Shown here: piece after piece, positions 1 through 9,560 of the stretch
Position numbering within the stretch: the stretch's first letter is position 1
Layout: each line of letters begins with the position of its first letter
Source of the DNA: an uncultured cyanobacterium
GTDB taxonomy: Bacteria > Cyanobacteriota > Cyanobacteriia > Cyanobacteriales > FACHB-T130
Reading direction: 5' to 3'
NCBI GenBank assembly: GCA_936920195.1
Contig: CAKZHE010000258.1
Coordinates: 1 to 39,242 of the forward strand
DNA: 39,242 nt
Notes under the pieces: model-generated
What the model was told of the DNA's origin: nothing
What the model saw: the letters and a program-made list of their open reading frames with translations, nothing else
Database searches by the model: none
Made by a program: the position numbers and the translations under genes

Positions 1-30
1 CCCCCACCCCTCCCCCCACTCCCCACCTCC

Positions 31-115
31 CAGTTCCCTTTTCCCTGTTCCCTGTTCCCTTTTCCCTGTTCCCTGTTCCCTGTTCCCTGTTCCCTGTTCC
101 CTGTTCCCTTTTTTT
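31..115. repeat. TTCCCTG heptamer tandem repeat
   Basis: Head-to-tail copies of the 7-bp unit TTCCCTG, with a few TTCCCTT variants, run from about 31 to 115 and end in a T-run. Short heptameric tandem repeats are common between genes in filamentous cyanobacteria. The same unit recurs in the opposite orientation at the far end of the window (39134-39208). No coding function is suggested. Confidence 0.9.
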
Positions 116-164
116 GCTTTTTTCAGGAAAGAGGTCTAGTAGTGATGTAGATTAACCTAGCATT

Positions 165-205
165 TGACTCAAGTCACTTTTGGGGAATAGCGAACTGCCT
201 ATACT
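165..205 (+). promoter_or_regulatory. candidate sigC promoter/operator
   Basis: The region upstream of sigC (116-493) holds no convincing gene. Within it, TGACTCAAGTCA (165-176) is an inverted repeat apart from its two central bases. It lies 24 bp upstream of a good -10-like TATACT (200-205). No good -35 hexamer sits at 16-18 bp from that box; TTGACT (164-169) is too far away. An activator-dependent promoter is possible, but this is inference from pattern only. Confidence 0.3.
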
Positions 206-493
206 AACAGACATTGGGAAACTACGAATCTTCCTGAAACAGCGCCTGCTGCTTCAAGCAAATTCTTTCAGCCCTCTGCCTAGCAATTAACCTCAGTGCC
301 ATAGCAGGAAAGCGATATATTTTTTTACGCTCCTGACATTATTGTACTTCACTGACAGCAATCGACTAGCGCGAAGATTAAAAAAAGATAAGCAGCGATC
401 GCAATTTCCTGAAGCACGGGAAACATTCATTCAGAGTAGGTCGCGACTATTACAGCAGAGATTGTTGTCACCGATCGCAATTGAGAGAGCAAT

Positions 494-1747
494 ATGCCAG
501 CCACTCCTTTCTATGCCCAAACAGAATATGACGATCAGCTGCCTGCTTACAACCTTGGCATGAACAATCAGAGCGACGATGTTTCACAACCATCGGTAGA
601 AGATATCGCAGTTGCGGAGATCGAAAGTCAAGAAAGCATCGATCTTGCTACCAATAATGCCCGACGCACAACCGATCTGGTACGGTTATATTTGCAGGAA
701 ATTGGTCGAGTTCGATTGCTGCGGCGCGATGAAGAAGTTTCAGAGGCGCAAAAAGTTCAGCGCTATATGCGGTTGGTAGAACTGCGCTCCGAAATTGCAA
801 CGCAGGCAGAAGAACTGATTCAGCGCTACGTGATGTTAATTGAAACTCACGATCGCCTAGTATCTTTATTAGGTCATCGTCCTTCTTTGGAGCGTTGGGC
901 AGCTGAAGGCGGAATTGATGTGACGGAACTCAAACCCACTCTAGCTGCTGGCAAACGTCGCTGGGCAGAAAAAGCTGGTTTGACTACCGAAGAATTAGAG
1001 CAAATTCAGTCGGAAGGCTTGCGGGCAAAAGAACACATGATTAAGGCGAATCTCCGCCTAGTGGTGTCAGTTGCCAAAAAATACCAACATCGCGGGATGG
1101 AACTTTTGGATTTAATCCAAGAGGGAACGATGGGTTTAGAGCGAGCGGTAGAGAAATTCGATCCCACTAAAGGCTATCGGTTTAGCACCTATGCCTACTG
1201 GTGGATTCGCCAAGGGATTACCAGGGCGATCGCTACCCAAAGTCGTACCATCCGCTTACCTGTTCATATTACCGAAAAGCTGAATAAAATCAAGAAGGCT
1301 CAACGGAAAATTGCCCAGGAAAAAGGCCGAACTCCCACCATTGAAGACATTGCCAGCGAGTTAGATATGACAGCTGTACAAGTGCGGGAAGTCCTGTTGC
1401 GCGTACCTCGTTCAGTCTCCTTGGAAATCAAAGTTGGCAAAGAGAAAGACACGGAATTGGGAGATTTACTAGAAACCGAAGAAATTTCTCCGGAAGAAGT
1501 GTTGATGCAAGAAGCCTTGCATCGCGATTTGAATCATCTCTTAGCCGATCTTACCAGTCGAGAGCGGGATGTGATCTCCATGCGATTTGGGATGGAAGAT
1601 GGACATTCCTATTCCTTAGCCGAAATTGGGCGAGCTTTGGATTTGTCTCGCGAGCGAGTGCGCCAAATTGAAGCCAAGGCGCTGCAAAAGTTGCGGCAAC
1701 CCAAGCGCCGCAACCGAGTCAGGGATTATTTGGAATCTCTGAGTTAG
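494..1747 (+). CDS. sigC: group 2 sigma-70 factor, SigC type
   Basis: RNA polymerase sigma factor of the RpoD/SigA family, 417 residues. The N-terminus (MPATPFYAQ...) and the block NARRTTDLVRLYLQEIGRVR match cyanobacterial SigC proteins as I know them. Region 2 is near-canonical: core binding and -10 recognition run through DLIQEGTMGLERAVEKFDP and YRFSTYAYWWIRQGITRAI (about 195-245). Region 3 follows. Region 4 has the -35-binding helix-turn-helix with LSRERVRQIEAKALQKLR near 375-400. It is shorter than the primary factor and lacks its long non-conserved acidic N-terminus, as expected of group 2 factors, which are dispensable and act in stationary-phase, carbon or nitrogen stress. A weak purine-rich GAGAGAG lies just before the ATG. 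The gene stands alone, followed by a hairpin. SigC is the best match by N-terminal signature; another group 2 factor is less likely. Confidence 0.92.
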   Translation: MPATPFYAQTEYDDQLPAYNLGMNNQSDDVSQPSVEDIAVAEIESQESIDLATNNARRTTDLVRLYLQEIGRVRLLRRDEEVSEAQKVQRYMRLVELRSEIATQAEELIQRYVMLIETHDRLVSLLGHRPSLERWAAEGGIDVTELKPTLAAGKRRWAEKAGLTTEELEQIQSEGLRAKEHMIKANLRLVVSVAKKYQHRGMELLDLIQEGTMGLERAVEKFDPTKGYRFSTYAYWWIRQGITRAIATQSRTIRLPVHITEKLNKIKKAQRKIAQEKGRTPTIEDIASELDMTAVQVREVLLRVPRSVSLEIKVGKEKDTELGDLLETEEISPEEVLMQEALHRDLNHLLADLTSRERDVISMRFGMEDGHSYSLAEIGRALDLSRERVRQIEAKALQKLRQPKRRNRVRDYLESLS

Positions 1748-1769
1748 TTTAATCTAAATACCTGAAATT

Positions 1770-1806
1770 AAGGGACGTTGTTGACAACGCCCCTTGATTT
1801 TATTTT
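1770..1806 (+). terminator. sigC terminator hairpin
   Basis: AAGGGACGTTG (1770-1780) pairs with CAACGCCCCTT (1785-1795) across a TTGA loop, with one mismatch, and is followed by a T-rich stretch (GATTTTATTTTA). It begins 22 bp after the sigC stop codon, which fits an intrinsic terminator. Confidence 0.7.
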
Positions 1807-1887
1807 AGGATAGGGCTTGCTGAAAAAGTTAAGAAAACCGGTATAACCAAATCGCCCCTACTCCAAGAATAACTACGGTTTGGATGA

Positions 1888-2331
1888 TTATAGAATTGTC
1901 AAATATGTCTCCGTGGGGCTAATAGGCAAAGGTTTCAAAACTTGATTTTGTAAATCTATTTCTAATCCCAACGCTTCCAAAGGAATTACTCCCAAAAGCG
2001 GATCTTTCCCGCCAGGTAACTCTAAGCATTCAAAGGTTCCTTCTCGCCCAAACAGAGATATTTTGGCATCTTGGAAAATTCTGGCTTTGCCAATCCCCAT
2101 TGCGGTTGATACATCAACTTCTTTGAGGATTTTTAGCCCCAGTTCCTCAATTACCTGTGGTGGCAAACACAAGGTAGTTGCTCCTGTATCTACTAAAACA
2201 TTTTTCAAGATAATAGAGCGAATTTCTTCAGATGTAATTGTGCCATCTTCGGCTCGAATTTGGTCGGCTCGATTAAAAATAGTTAAAGTGGTAAAAACTT
2301 TTCCCATTTTGTTGTCGGTTTTAATTTGCAT
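1888..2331 (-). CDS. retropepsin-like aspartyl protease family protein
   Basis: A 147-residue protein with the single aspartyl-protease motif VDTGATTL (D48-T49-G50), followed by a hydrophobic LPPQVIEELGL segment. A later PLLGVIPLEALGLEID block resembles the second conserved element of small retropepsin-like folds. Proteins of this size would have to dimerise to form a two-aspartate active site. AGGAGG sits 5-6 bases before the ATG at 2331, which supports this start over the internal Met9. No signal peptide is visible. It is downstream of the acyl-CoA synthetase gene on the same strand but separated by about 230 bp holding a hairpin, so cotranscription is uncertain. Its substrate is unknown, and many relatives are annotated only as clan AA aspartic proteases. 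Confidence 0.72.
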   Translation of the reverse strand: MQIKTDNKMGKVFTTLTIFNRADQIRAEDGTITSEEIRSIILKNVLVDTGATTLCLPPQVIEELGLKILKEVDVSTAMGIGKARIFQDAKISLFGREGTFECLELPGGKDPLLGVIPLEALGLEIDLQNQVLKPLPISPTETYLTIL

Positions 2332-2440
2332 AAGTGCCTCCTACTGAATAGTCGGAGTTATTGCCTAGATCAATTGTAGCCGAAGTTGGTTTTTTGTTGC
2401 TTGGTCAAAACCGATCTCTGTTTGCCTATCTTTAGCACGC

Positions 2441-2478
2441 AGGACTTGTGCCTGGCATCTGTGCCAGACACAAGTCCT
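2441..2478. repeat. palindromic hairpin element
   Basis: AGGACTTGTG (2441-2450) pairs perfectly with CACAAGTCCT (2469-2478), and CTGGCA pairs with TGCCAG inside, with one unpaired C/A position between the two stems and a 4-base loop. No T-run follows on either strand, so it is more likely a dispersed palindromic repeat than a classical terminator. It lies between the minus-strand synthetase gene and the protease gene. Confidence 0.75.
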
Positions 2479-2563
2479 GTCTAGTTCAAGACACGATATC
2501 ACTTGTAATATTTGTACGATAAGCATAATACGCCCTACAGATAGATGTACTGCGTAAGATCTG

Positions 2564-5338
2564 TTAAAGTTGAATTTCGGCTTTCATCAACTGTTCAGCT
2601 TGCGATCGCACCAAATTAAACCCCAACTTTTTACAAACCTTTTGCATCGCCAAATTATCAAACAGAATATCTGCCCCCACCCGATTTAGTTGCTCATCTT
2701 TTCCCACTTGTAACAACTGGCGTAGTAACTCAGTTCCCAAACCTCGCCCTTGAAATTGATCCATTACCAACATCGAAAATTCAGCTTCATTTCTGCCCAC
2801 TAATTTACTCAAGCGAGCTACTCCCAAAATTTGATGTTCGCCAGTTTCTGGGTGCTGACGATCTGCGACTAACGCCATTTCGCGATCGTAATCAATAAAG
2901 CAAATTCGCGTCAACCGTTCGTGGGTAATGCGCTGACTCAATTTAACCAGATGGAAATACCGTAAATAAACACTTTGCTCGGACAAAGTTTGGTGAAACT
3001 GCACCATTAATGGTTCATCTTCTGGACGAATGGGGCGAATCGTGACATCTGTGCCATCTTTCATTGTCCAAGGAGCTACATATTGAGAGGGATAGGGGCG
3101 AATTGCCAGTTTTGGTAGTTGTTCTTCTGTGACTGTCGGTTCGTGCAATACTATGCGAGCATCCAGGGCAATTAACTTTTCAGCAGAAGCTAACAACGGA
3201 TTGATATCAATCTCTTTAATCCAAGGTTGTTCGACTACTAATTGACTAAATCGCACCATCAACTGTTCGAGGGCAGCAATATCTACAGGTTGTCTGCCTC
3301 GCACTCCTTTCAAAGCTTTAAAAATGCGCGTTTGTTCCATCATCCGCCGCGCCAAAGTAGTATTTAATGGTGGTAAGGCAATGGAGCGATCTTGGAAAAC
3401 TTCTACCAATTGTCCGCCTGCTCCAAAGAGTAAAACTGGACCAAACTGAGTATCGAGACTGCTGCCAATAATCAATTCGTAACCATCCAATTTAACCATT
3501 GGTTGCACAGTTACGCCGCCAAAATGTTCCGCGCCAACTTTCTCGGTAACGGCAGTTTGAATGGCTCGATAAGCATCGCGAACGCCATCAGCATCGGGCA
3601 AATTTAACTGTACGCCACCCACATCGGTTTTGTGAGTAATTGTTTCCGAAAATAGTTTCAGGACGACTGGATAACCGAGGATATCGGCTTTGCTGACAGC
3701 TTCTTCCGCACTGGTAGCAATGTGGGTTTCTACTGTGGGGATACCATAAGCAGAAAGCAATTGTTTGGATTCCCATTCAGTTAAGAGCGATCGCCCCTGT
3801 TGGCGAACCGTTTGAATGATATTCTGGGCAATAGTACAATGGGCAATTGTCGGATCGCAAACTGTAGTTAAAATCGGCGTTTCGTACAAACCTCGAACAT
3901 TGTAACTATATTGCCACATATAGTTAAATACATGGGCGGCAGTATCGGGATAAGGAAAGGTAAAAATGCTAGCTCGATTCAGAATCATTTCGGCTGGGGC
4001 AACATTTCCTCCCCCCATCCAACTTGCTAAAATTGGTTTTCCTTTCAAAGCGTGGGCAGTTGTACCAGTATTTTTGGCTTCCACATAATTTTTAAACTCT
4101 TCTGCGGTTTGAATAGGATCGGTCATGGATTGGGGGGTTAATATTACCAACAATCCATCACTATTCGGATCTTTGGCGGCAATTTCAATCGCTTTGGCAT
4201 AGCGGGTACTATCCGCATCCCCCAAAATATCAATAGGATTGCTGTGACTCCAATGGGGAGGTAAAACTTGATTGAGCGCTTCTACAGTTTCCGAAGATAA
4301 TTCGGCTAATTTCCCCCCTTCCGTAATTAAGGCATCTGTGGCGAGTACCCCTGGACCGCCAGCATTTGTTAAAATGGTCAATCGTTTTCCTTTTGGACGC
4401 GGTTGCTTTGCCAGCACCTCTGCCATATTAAATAAATCTTCAATGGTATTAACGCGCAAGACTCCACAACGGCGAAAAGCCGCATTTAAAACTTCATCAC
4501 TTCCAGTTAGGGAACCTGTATGGGAAGCTGCTGCTTGAGCCGCCGCTTCTGTGCGTCCAGCCTTAATCACAATTATCGGTTTAGTTAGGGCCACTTCTCG
4601 CGCCGCCGAAATAAAAGATCTGGCATCGCCAATCGATTCCATGTAAATTACAATACTTTCAGTATGGGGGTCATCGCCCAAATAATAAATTAAGTCGCCC
4701 CACCCAACATCTAACATGGAACCGATGGAAATAAAGGAGCTAAATCCAACATTTTCCTGAAAACTCCAGTCCAGAATGGCAGTACAAAGCGCTCCACTTT
4801 GACTGATGAAACCAACTTTGCCAGGACGAGCGATCGCTCCCGCAAAAGTAGCATTTAATCCATTCAGAGGATTCATTAAACCTAAACAATTGGGACCAAT
4901 AATTCGCATTTTCCCCCGGCGAGCTTGTGCCAATACTTGCCGCTCTAATTCAATTCCCGCCGCACCAATTTCTTTGAAGCCAGCAGAAATAATAATTGCT
5001 CCTTTTACTCCCACATCAGCGCATTGACTAATAATTCCGGGAACCGTTGATGCCGGAGTTACCACTACTGCCAAATCTACAGGTTCGGGAATGGCAGAAA
5101 TATGGGGATAGGCTTGAATTCCTAAGACGCTATGACGTTGGGGATTAACGGGAAAAACAGTTCCCCCAAAAGGACTGCTAATTAAGTTCCATAAAATCGT
5201 CCTTCCTACACTACCAGTTCGATCGGTAGCCCCGATTACTGCTACTGTTTTAGGAGCAAAAATGGCATCAAGGGGTTGTTGTTCGGAACGAAGAATATCG
5301 TATACCGGATCGGGGGTAGCAGAAATAGATTTTTGCAT
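2564..5338 (-). CDS. ADP-forming acyl-CoA synthetase fused to GNAT acetyltransferase
   Basis: A 924-residue fusion. Residues about 25-150 form a CoA-binding Rossmann domain ([17 protein letters not shown]). Residues 170-310 are succinyl-CoA-ligase-like and carry the SHTGSLTG motif with H273, the histidine phosphorylated in ADP-forming acetyl-CoA synthetases. Residues about 515-730 form an ATP-grasp domain ([18 protein letters not shown]). Residues 760-924 form a GNAT domain with the acetyl-CoA loop [10 protein letters not shown] (861-870). The synthetase part would interconvert acetate, ATP and CoA with acetyl-CoA, ADP and phosphate. The GNAT part resembles the lysine acetyltransferase Pat, which has the same domain order. 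It starts 2 bp after the ackA stop codon, so the two are surely one transcription unit. Retention of H273 suggests the ligase half may still be active, unlike the reported situation in Salmonella Pat. Substrate and direction are inferred. Confidence 0.9.
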   Translation of the reverse strand: MQKSISATPDPVYDILRSEQQPLDAIFAPKTVAVIGATDRTGSVGRTILWNLISSPFGGTVFPVNPQRHSVLGIQAYPHISAIPEPVDLAVVVTPASTVPGIISQCADVGVKGAIIISAGFKEIGAAGIELERQVLAQARRGKMRIIGPNCLGLMNPLNGLNATFAGAIARPGKVGFISQSGALCTAILDWSFQENVGFSSFISIGSMLDVGWGDLIYYLGDDPHTESIVIYMESIGDARSFISAAREVALTKPIIVIKAGRTEAAAQAAASHTGSLTGSDEVLNAAFRRCGVLRVNTIEDLFNMAEVLAKQPRPKGKRLTILTNAGGPGVLATDALITEGGKLAELSSETVEALNQVLPPHWSHSNPIDILGDADSTRYAKAIEIAAKDPNSDGLLVILTPQSMTDPIQTAEEFKNYVEAKNTGTTAHALKGKPILASWMGGGNVAPAEMILNRASIFTFPYPDTAAHVFNYMWQYSYNVRGLYETPILTTVCDPTIAHCTIAQNIIQTVRQQGRSLLTEWESKQLLSAYGIPTVETHIATSAEEAVSKADILGYPVVLKLFSETITHKTDVGGVQLNLPDADGVRDAYRAIQTAVTEKVGAEHFGGVTVQPMVKLDGYELIIGSSLDTQFGPVLLFGAGGQLVEVFQDRSIALPPLNTTLARRMMEQTRIFKALKGVRGRQPVDIAALEQLMVRFSQLVVEQPWIKEIDINPLLASAEKLIALDARIVLHEPTVTEEQLPKLAIRPYPSQYVAPWTMKDGTDVTIRPIRPEDEPLMVQFHQTLSEQSVYLRYFHLVKLSQRITHERLTRICFIDYDREMALVADRQHPETGEHQILGVARLSKLVGRNEAEFSMLVMDQFQGRGLGTELLRQLLQVGKDEQLNRVGADILFDNLAMQKVCKKLGFNLVRSQAEQLMKAEIQL

Positions 5339-5340
5339 GA

Positions 5341-6567
5341 TTATTGCTGTTTTAATTGTTTAGCTAATGTCCAACATTCTTGAGCGATCGCCCAATCTTC
5401 TTCTGTATGCACCACTACTATTCGGACGGTGGAATTGTTGGTGGCAAGATCTTGATCGACGGGAGATTGAGCATTTTGCTCGGCATTTAGTTGCCAGCCG
5501 AGAAATTCAAAAGCGGCACAAACTTGCGATCGCACTAAGGCCGAATTTTCTCCCACTCCCCCAGTAAATACTACTGCATCTAATCCGCCTAAAGTCGCCA
5601 ACATTGCTCCGATATGTTTGCGGAGGGAATGTATATACATCTCCCAGGCTAGTTGAGCGCGGGAGTTGCCCTCGGCAATTGCTGTCATAATCTGGCGCAG
5701 ATCTCCAGAGATGCCCGAAATGCCTTTTAATCCTGAAGCATAATTCAGAATTTGATTTAACTTATTGGCATCATTACCTGATTCTTGCAGCCAGTAAGTT
5801 AAAATGCCAGGATCGATGGAACCGGAGCGAGTTCCCATCATCAACCCTTCCAAAGGTGTAAAGCCCATAGTAGTATCAATGCTTTTACCTCTCTGAATCG
5901 CCGCCAGGGAACAACCATTACCTAAATGACAGGTAATCAGCCGTAAAGATTGCCAATCTCGTCCTAAAATTTCCCCTGTGCGTTGGGCGCAATACTGATG
6001 GCTGATGCCGTGGAAACCATAGCGGCGGATGCCTTTTTCAAACCATTCATAGGGGAGTGGATAAACTGCCGCTGCTAGGGGGATATGGGAATGAAAGGCG
6101 GTATCAAAAACGGCTACTTGGACTCGATTGGGCAGCAATTTTTCAATGGCAGTAATGCCTTCTAAATTAGCCGGATTGTGGATGGGCGCAAAAGTGGCTA
6201 AACGAGCGATCGCCTCTTTTACTTCTTGGGTAATTAGGGTGGGTTGTTGATATTCTGATCCTCCATGTACGACGCGATGACCAACAATATCAATTTCTGA
6301 AGGTTCAGTAATGACTTGAGTTTTTCCTGACCACAAAGTAGTCCAAAGGTGAGTCAAGCTCTCGGAATGAGAATCAGTTTTTAGTTCTTCTTCTAGAACA
6401 ACCCCTTGGTTAGTTTTTACCGTAATTTCAGCAAATTCCTGATGTTGCGTCCAATCAACTTTCGCCTCCCAAAGTGGGGTGGGTGGAGATTTTGGTAATT
6501 CCTCCTTCAGATCGTATAAGCAGCTTTTTTGACTACTAGATCCAGCATTTAGTACCAATATTTTCAT
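5341..6567 (-). CDS. ackA: acetate kinase
   Basis: Acetate kinase, 408 residues, normal family length. It interconverts acetyl phosphate plus ADP with acetate plus ATP in the cytosol. The N-terminus [20 protein letters not shown] carries the conserved nucleotide-fold loop. [31 protein letters not shown] and FTGGVGENS are the family's substrate and nucleotide-binding blocks in their usual order. GAGGA lies close upstream of the ATG. It is followed after 2 bp by the acyl-CoA synthetase/GNAT gene. Phosphoketolase, which makes acetyl phosphate, lies upstream on the same strand across a repeat-filled 376-bp gap. The set suggests a phosphoketolase route to acetate and acetyl-CoA. No phosphotransacetylase is present in the window. 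Confidence 0.97.
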   Translation of the reverse strand: MKILVLNAGSSSQKSCLYDLKEELPKSPPTPLWEAKVDWTQHQEFAEITVKTNQGVVLEEELKTDSHSESLTHLWTTLWSGKTQVITEPSEIDIVGHRVVHGGSEYQQPTLITQEVKEAIARLATFAPIHNPANLEGITAIEKLLPNRVQVAVFDTAFHSHIPLAAAVYPLPYEWFEKGIRRYGFHGISHQYCAQRTGEILGRDWQSLRLITCHLGNGCSLAAIQRGKSIDTTMGFTPLEGLMMGTRSGSIDPGILTYWLQESGNDANKLNQILNYASGLKGISGISGDLRQIMTAIAEGNSRAQLAWEMYIHSLRKHIGAMLATLGGLDAVVFTGGVGENSALVRSQVCAAFEFLGWQLNAEQNAQSPVDQDLATNNSTVRIVVVHTEEDWAIAQECWTLAKQLKQQ

Positions 6568-6581
6568 AGATCCTCGTATTG

Positions 6582-6604
6582 GAGACGTTCCGGTGGAACG
6601 TCTC
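6582..6604. repeat. hairpin GAGACGTTCC
   Basis: GAGACGTTCC (6582-6591) and GGAACGTCTC (6595-6604) form a perfect 10-bp stem with a GGT loop, 15 bp upstream of the ackA start. This is a common type of small cyanobacterial palindrome. It would lie in the 5' leader of an ackA transcript. Confidence 0.8.
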
Positions 6605-6622
6605 TACGAACTGGGATAAAAC

Positions 6623-6746
6623 CCAATACAGTTCAGTTAACTAAGTTCGTAGTTGGGCTTGAGCCTCAATCCGGAGAGGGCTAAAGCCCAACTACGAACC
6701 TTTGCGTTCTTTCATTTATGACCACCTATTAACTGAACCGTATTGG
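6623..6746. mobile_element. nested inverted-repeat (MITE-like) element
   Basis: The outer arms 6623-6640 (CCAATACAGTTCAGTTAA) and 6729-6746 match as an inverted repeat at 17 of 18 positions. Inside them a second inverted repeat has 16-bp perfect arms (6645-6660 and 6684-6699, GTTCGTAGTTGGGCTT). The element is about 124 bp and has no ORF. The outer-arm sequence also occurs at 9604-9620. A non-autonomous element, or two nested palindromic repeats, is the best reading. Confidence 0.6.
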
Positions 6747-6770
6747 TATAAAACCCACATTTTTTTAAGC

Positions 6771-6816
6771 GAGGCAGAGCCTCTGGATATGGTTCCCAAG
6801 CAGAGCCTGGGAACCA
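6771..6816. repeat. dispersed repeat, half copy
   Basis: This 46-bp stretch, starting GAGGCAGAGCCTCTGGATAT, nearly repeats the right half of the palindromic element at 27531-27647. It is a partial copy of that repeat family. The rest of the gap to phosphoketolase holds the perfect palindrome at 6865-6882 and nothing coding that I can support. Confidence 0.75.
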
Positions 6817-6864
6817 GTTCATCCCACAATACTGGGGACTTTGAACCTTTCACACTATCCTATT

Positions 6865-6882
6865 CCCCCCAAATTTGGGGGG
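6865..6882. repeat. palindrome CCCCCCAAATTTGGGGGG
   Basis: A perfect 18-bp palindrome followed by TTAGGGGGGCGTTTTTT. Related G-rich stretches (AGGGGGATTTAGGGGGAT near 9566, and TTTAGGGGGAT near 29065) also occur in intergenic DNA here. It could help terminate minus- or plus-strand transcription 3' of phosphoketolase. Confidence 0.7.
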
Positions 6883-6943
6883 TTAGGGGGGCGTTTTTTA
6901 TCCCGAAAATCAGTTCAGAAACTGCATGAACAGAAACCCCCAA

Positions 6944-9340
6944 TTAACACCATTGCCAATTGGCAATTTCCGATGGATCGTCGCCATGTTCTTGAATGAA
7001 ACGGCGGTGTTCTTTCAACTCATATTCGTAGTGATGCACGCGATCGCTCGCGCTTACTGCCACAGATGGATTATGAGCGGCTGACAGTCGAATTGCCTGG
7101 ATAATTAGGTGGTAGCGACTGGTGCGGTTGCGAACCTGCATATCAAAAGGTGTAGTGGTTGTGCCTTCTTCTTGATAGCCGTTAATGTGGAAACGACTAA
7201 CATTTTTCCGGCGAAATAGCAACTGTTTGACTACCGAAGGATAGCCGTGGAAATTAATAATTACCGGGCGATCGGGAGTGAACAGAGCTTCAAACATTTC
7301 GGTATCTAAACCGTGAGGATGGGTAGATTTTTCCTCTAGGACTAGCAAATCGGTAATGTTGACCACTCGCACCCGCAATTCGGGCAATTCTGAGCGCAAA
7401 ATATGGGCGGCTGCCATCACTTCCAAGGTTTGACTATCGCCAATTCCCACTAGCACGATGTCAGGATTAATTCCCCGATCTGTACTTGCCCATTGCCAAA
7501 CGGAAGCTCCGGCTCGACAGTGAGCGATCGCTTCTTCCATCGATAACCATTGGGGCATGGGATTCTTGTTAGCGACAATCAAGTTGACATAACCTTTGCT
7601 GTGCAAACAATGATCGATGGTGCTAACTAAACAATTGGCATCGGGGGGCAGATAAACTCGTGCTGAGTCGGGTTGTTTATCCAGCACGCTATTAATAAAG
7701 GCAGGATTTTGATGGGAAAATCCATTGTGTTCTTGCCGCCACAGAGTCGATGTTTCCAAGTAATTTAAGGAAGCTACGGGCAACCGCCAATCAAATTCCT
7801 TGGATAATTTGATGAACTTGGCATACTGATCCATCATGGTAGTAATGATGCCCAAAAATGCTTCGTAGGAAGGGAATAACCCATATCTTCCGGTGAGCAA
7901 ATAGCCTTGCAACCAAGCTTGACAAGTATGTTCGCTGAGAATTTCCGAAACCCGTCCGCCCTCAGCCCCAATATGGGTATCCTGGGGTTGGGTAGGCCAT
8001 TGATAATCGCGTTGGGTAACTTCTAGAACTTTGCCTAATTTATTAGAGTCTAGTTCGTCGGGACTGAAGATGCGGAATGTTTGCGGATTCTGTGTAATTA
8101 CCGCTTTGAGATATTTCCCGACTTGTTCCACATTGCTGATGAAACTTTGTCCCCGCTGACAAACTCCAGGGGTACTTTCCCGTTCAACGGGAACTTCAAA
8201 GTCGAAAATATTAGGTAAAGTTAAGTCCTTCCGGATGCGCCCGCCAAAGGTGTGCGGATTGCAACCCAAACGCTTTTCACCCTGGGGACAAATGGCTAGA
8301 ATTTCTGGCAGCGGTTGCCCCTGTTGATCGAATAATTCTTCGATATGATAGGAACGCAACCAATTTTCTAGAAGCTGCATTTGATGGGGATTGGTTTTCA
8401 CATCTTTGGCTGGAACTTGGTGCGATCGCCAAGAGCCTTCAATCAGATTACCATCCATTTCTTTAATGCCAGTCCAACCTTTCAGCGATCGCAAAATAAT
8501 TAAAGGCCATTTTGGTTGAGCAATTCTTTTTCCCGATCTGGCTGCCTGTTGAATTTCGGCAATTTCTTGATAGGCCCAATCGAAGGAATCATACAAATCG
8601 GCATCTAAATCCGCATCTTTGACAATTCGCACTCTGTAACCATATCCCGTAAACAAGTGCTGCAATTCCTCATCGCTCATTGTTCCGTAGATGGTCGGAC
8701 TAGAAATTTTGTAACCATTCAGGTGCAGAATGGGCAGGACTGCCCCCGATTCCGCCGGATCGAGATATTTGTAGCTATGCCATGCCGTCGCCGTAGGACC
8801 CGTTTCCGCTTCCCCATCGCCAATGATACAAGCGGCAATCAAGTTAGGATTATCCATTACTGCTCCGAAGGCAGTGGCTAGAGCATAACCCAGTTCTCCC
8901 CCTTCGTGAATAGTGCCGGGAATGCCGGGATATAGGTGGGAAGGAAACCCTCCAGGCCAAGAAAAGCGTTTAATAAACTCATGCAATCCAGATCGATCTA
9001 AGGTCAATTCTGGATAAAATTCTTGCAGAGAGCCTTCTAAATACAAATTGGCGAGGTTCGCTGGTGCGCCATGTCCGGGTCCAGTAATTAATAAGGCATT
9101 CAGATCGTAACGCCGAATTAAACTATTTAAATGGGCGTAAACTAGATTAATGCCGGGACAAGTTCCCCAGTGACCGAGCAACCGATCTTTGATATGTTCT
9201 GGTTTCAGGGGTTCGCGAGCGAGAACGTTATCTTTGAGATAAATTTGAGCAGCAGCAAGATAGTTAGTAGCGCGACGATAGCGAGCGAGCGCAGTTAATT
9301 CTTGTTCCCGATTTTGAAGGTTGACTGGTGAAATCGTCAT
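6944..9340 (-). CDS. xfp: phosphoketolase (xylulose-5-P/fructose-6-P)
   Basis: Thiamine-diphosphate enzyme that cleaves xylulose-5-phosphate, and often fructose-6-phosphate, with phosphate to give acetyl phosphate plus glyceraldehyde-3-P or erythrose-4-P. Family blocks are present in order: LLGHWGTCPG near residue 60, GPGHGAPA near 90, HEGGELGYAL near 150, the ThDP/metal motif GDGEAETGPTAT (about 177-188), then SYEAFLGIITTMMDQYAKF and HNGFSHQNPA in the C-terminal half. Length is typical at about 800. AGGAG (9350-9354) touches the first ATG at 9349 with no spacer but lies 9 bases before the second ATG at 9340. I therefore prefer 9340 (798 residues) over 9349 (801). It heads the minus-strand module with ackA and the acyl-CoA synthetase. 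Its upstream region is occupied by a MITE-like element. The symbol follows common usage. Confidence 0.96.
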   Translation of the reverse strand: MTISPVNLQNREQELTALARYRRATNYLAAAQIYLKDNVLAREPLKPEHIKDRLLGHWGTCPGINLVYAHLNSLIRRYDLNALLITGPGHGAPANLANLYLEGSLQEFYPELTLDRSGLHEFIKRFSWPGGFPSHLYPGIPGTIHEGGELGYALATAFGAVMDNPNLIAACIIGDGEAETGPTATAWHSYKYLDPAESGAVLPILHLNGYKISSPTIYGTMSDEELQHLFTGYGYRVRIVKDADLDADLYDSFDWAYQEIAEIQQAARSGKRIAQPKWPLIILRSLKGWTGIKEMDGNLIEGSWRSHQVPAKDVKTNPHQMQLLENWLRSYHIEELFDQQGQPLPEILAICPQGEKRLGCNPHTFGGRIRKDLTLPNIFDFEVPVERESTPGVCQRGQSFISNVEQVGKYLKAVITQNPQTFRIFSPDELDSNKLGKVLEVTQRDYQWPTQPQDTHIGAEGGRVSEILSEHTCQAWLQGYLLTGRYGLFPSYEAFLGIITTMMDQYAKFIKLSKEFDWRLPVASLNYLETSTLWRQEHNGFSHQNPAFINSVLDKQPDSARVYLPPDANCLVSTIDHCLHSKGYVNLIVANKNPMPQWLSMEEAIAHCRAGASVWQWASTDRGINPDIVLVGIGDSQTLEVMAAAHILRSELPELRVRVVNITDLLVLEEKSTHPHGLDTEMFEALFTPDRPVIINFHGYPSVVKQLLFRRKNVSRFHINGYQEEGTTTTPFDMQVRNRTSRYHLIIQAIRLSAAHNPSVAVSASDRVHHYEYELKEHRRFIQEHGDDPSEIANWQWC

Positions 9341-9384
9341 GGTTTTCATCTCCTAATTTGCCACAATCAGATCCCTTTTGAAGG

Positions 9385-9560
9385 GCAGGGCTGTTTCACG
9401 CTAGGATTTTTTACGGCCTGAAACCCTTGCAAAGCAAGGGTTTCAGACGATAATTCCTACCAAGAGGGTAGGAATTATTAAAAACTCCGGTTTTGCCCAC
9501 TGGGAGAGGCATTGAAAAGCCAAAGATCGGAAATTGAACCTTAGCGTGAAACAGCCCTGC
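9385..9560. mobile_element. MITE-like element with two internal hairpins
   Basis: The terminal inverted repeats GCAGGGCTGTTTCACGCT-AGG (9385-9405) and its complement (9539-9560) match except for one extra A. Flanking 9-mers TTTTGAAGG (9376-9384) and TTTTTAAGG (9561-9569) match at 8 of 9 positions and could be a target-site duplication. Inside are a perfect 13-bp hairpin (9418-9446, CTGAAACCCTTGC) and a perfect 12-bp hairpin (9450-9478, ATAATTCCTACC). It has no coding capacity. It lies between phosphoketolase and the divergent ABC gene, so it must carry or displace their promoters. Confidence 0.72.

Noticed and set aside
31-115. CRISPR array at the heptamer tract or at 10936-10983
   Set aside because: Units are 7 bp or a directly abutting 24-bp pair with no spacers, and no cas genes are present.
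342-563. 73-residue frame overlapping the sigC start
   Set aside because: It overlaps sigC in another frame, has a non-ATG start, no RBS and no family features; it is chance coding in the leader.
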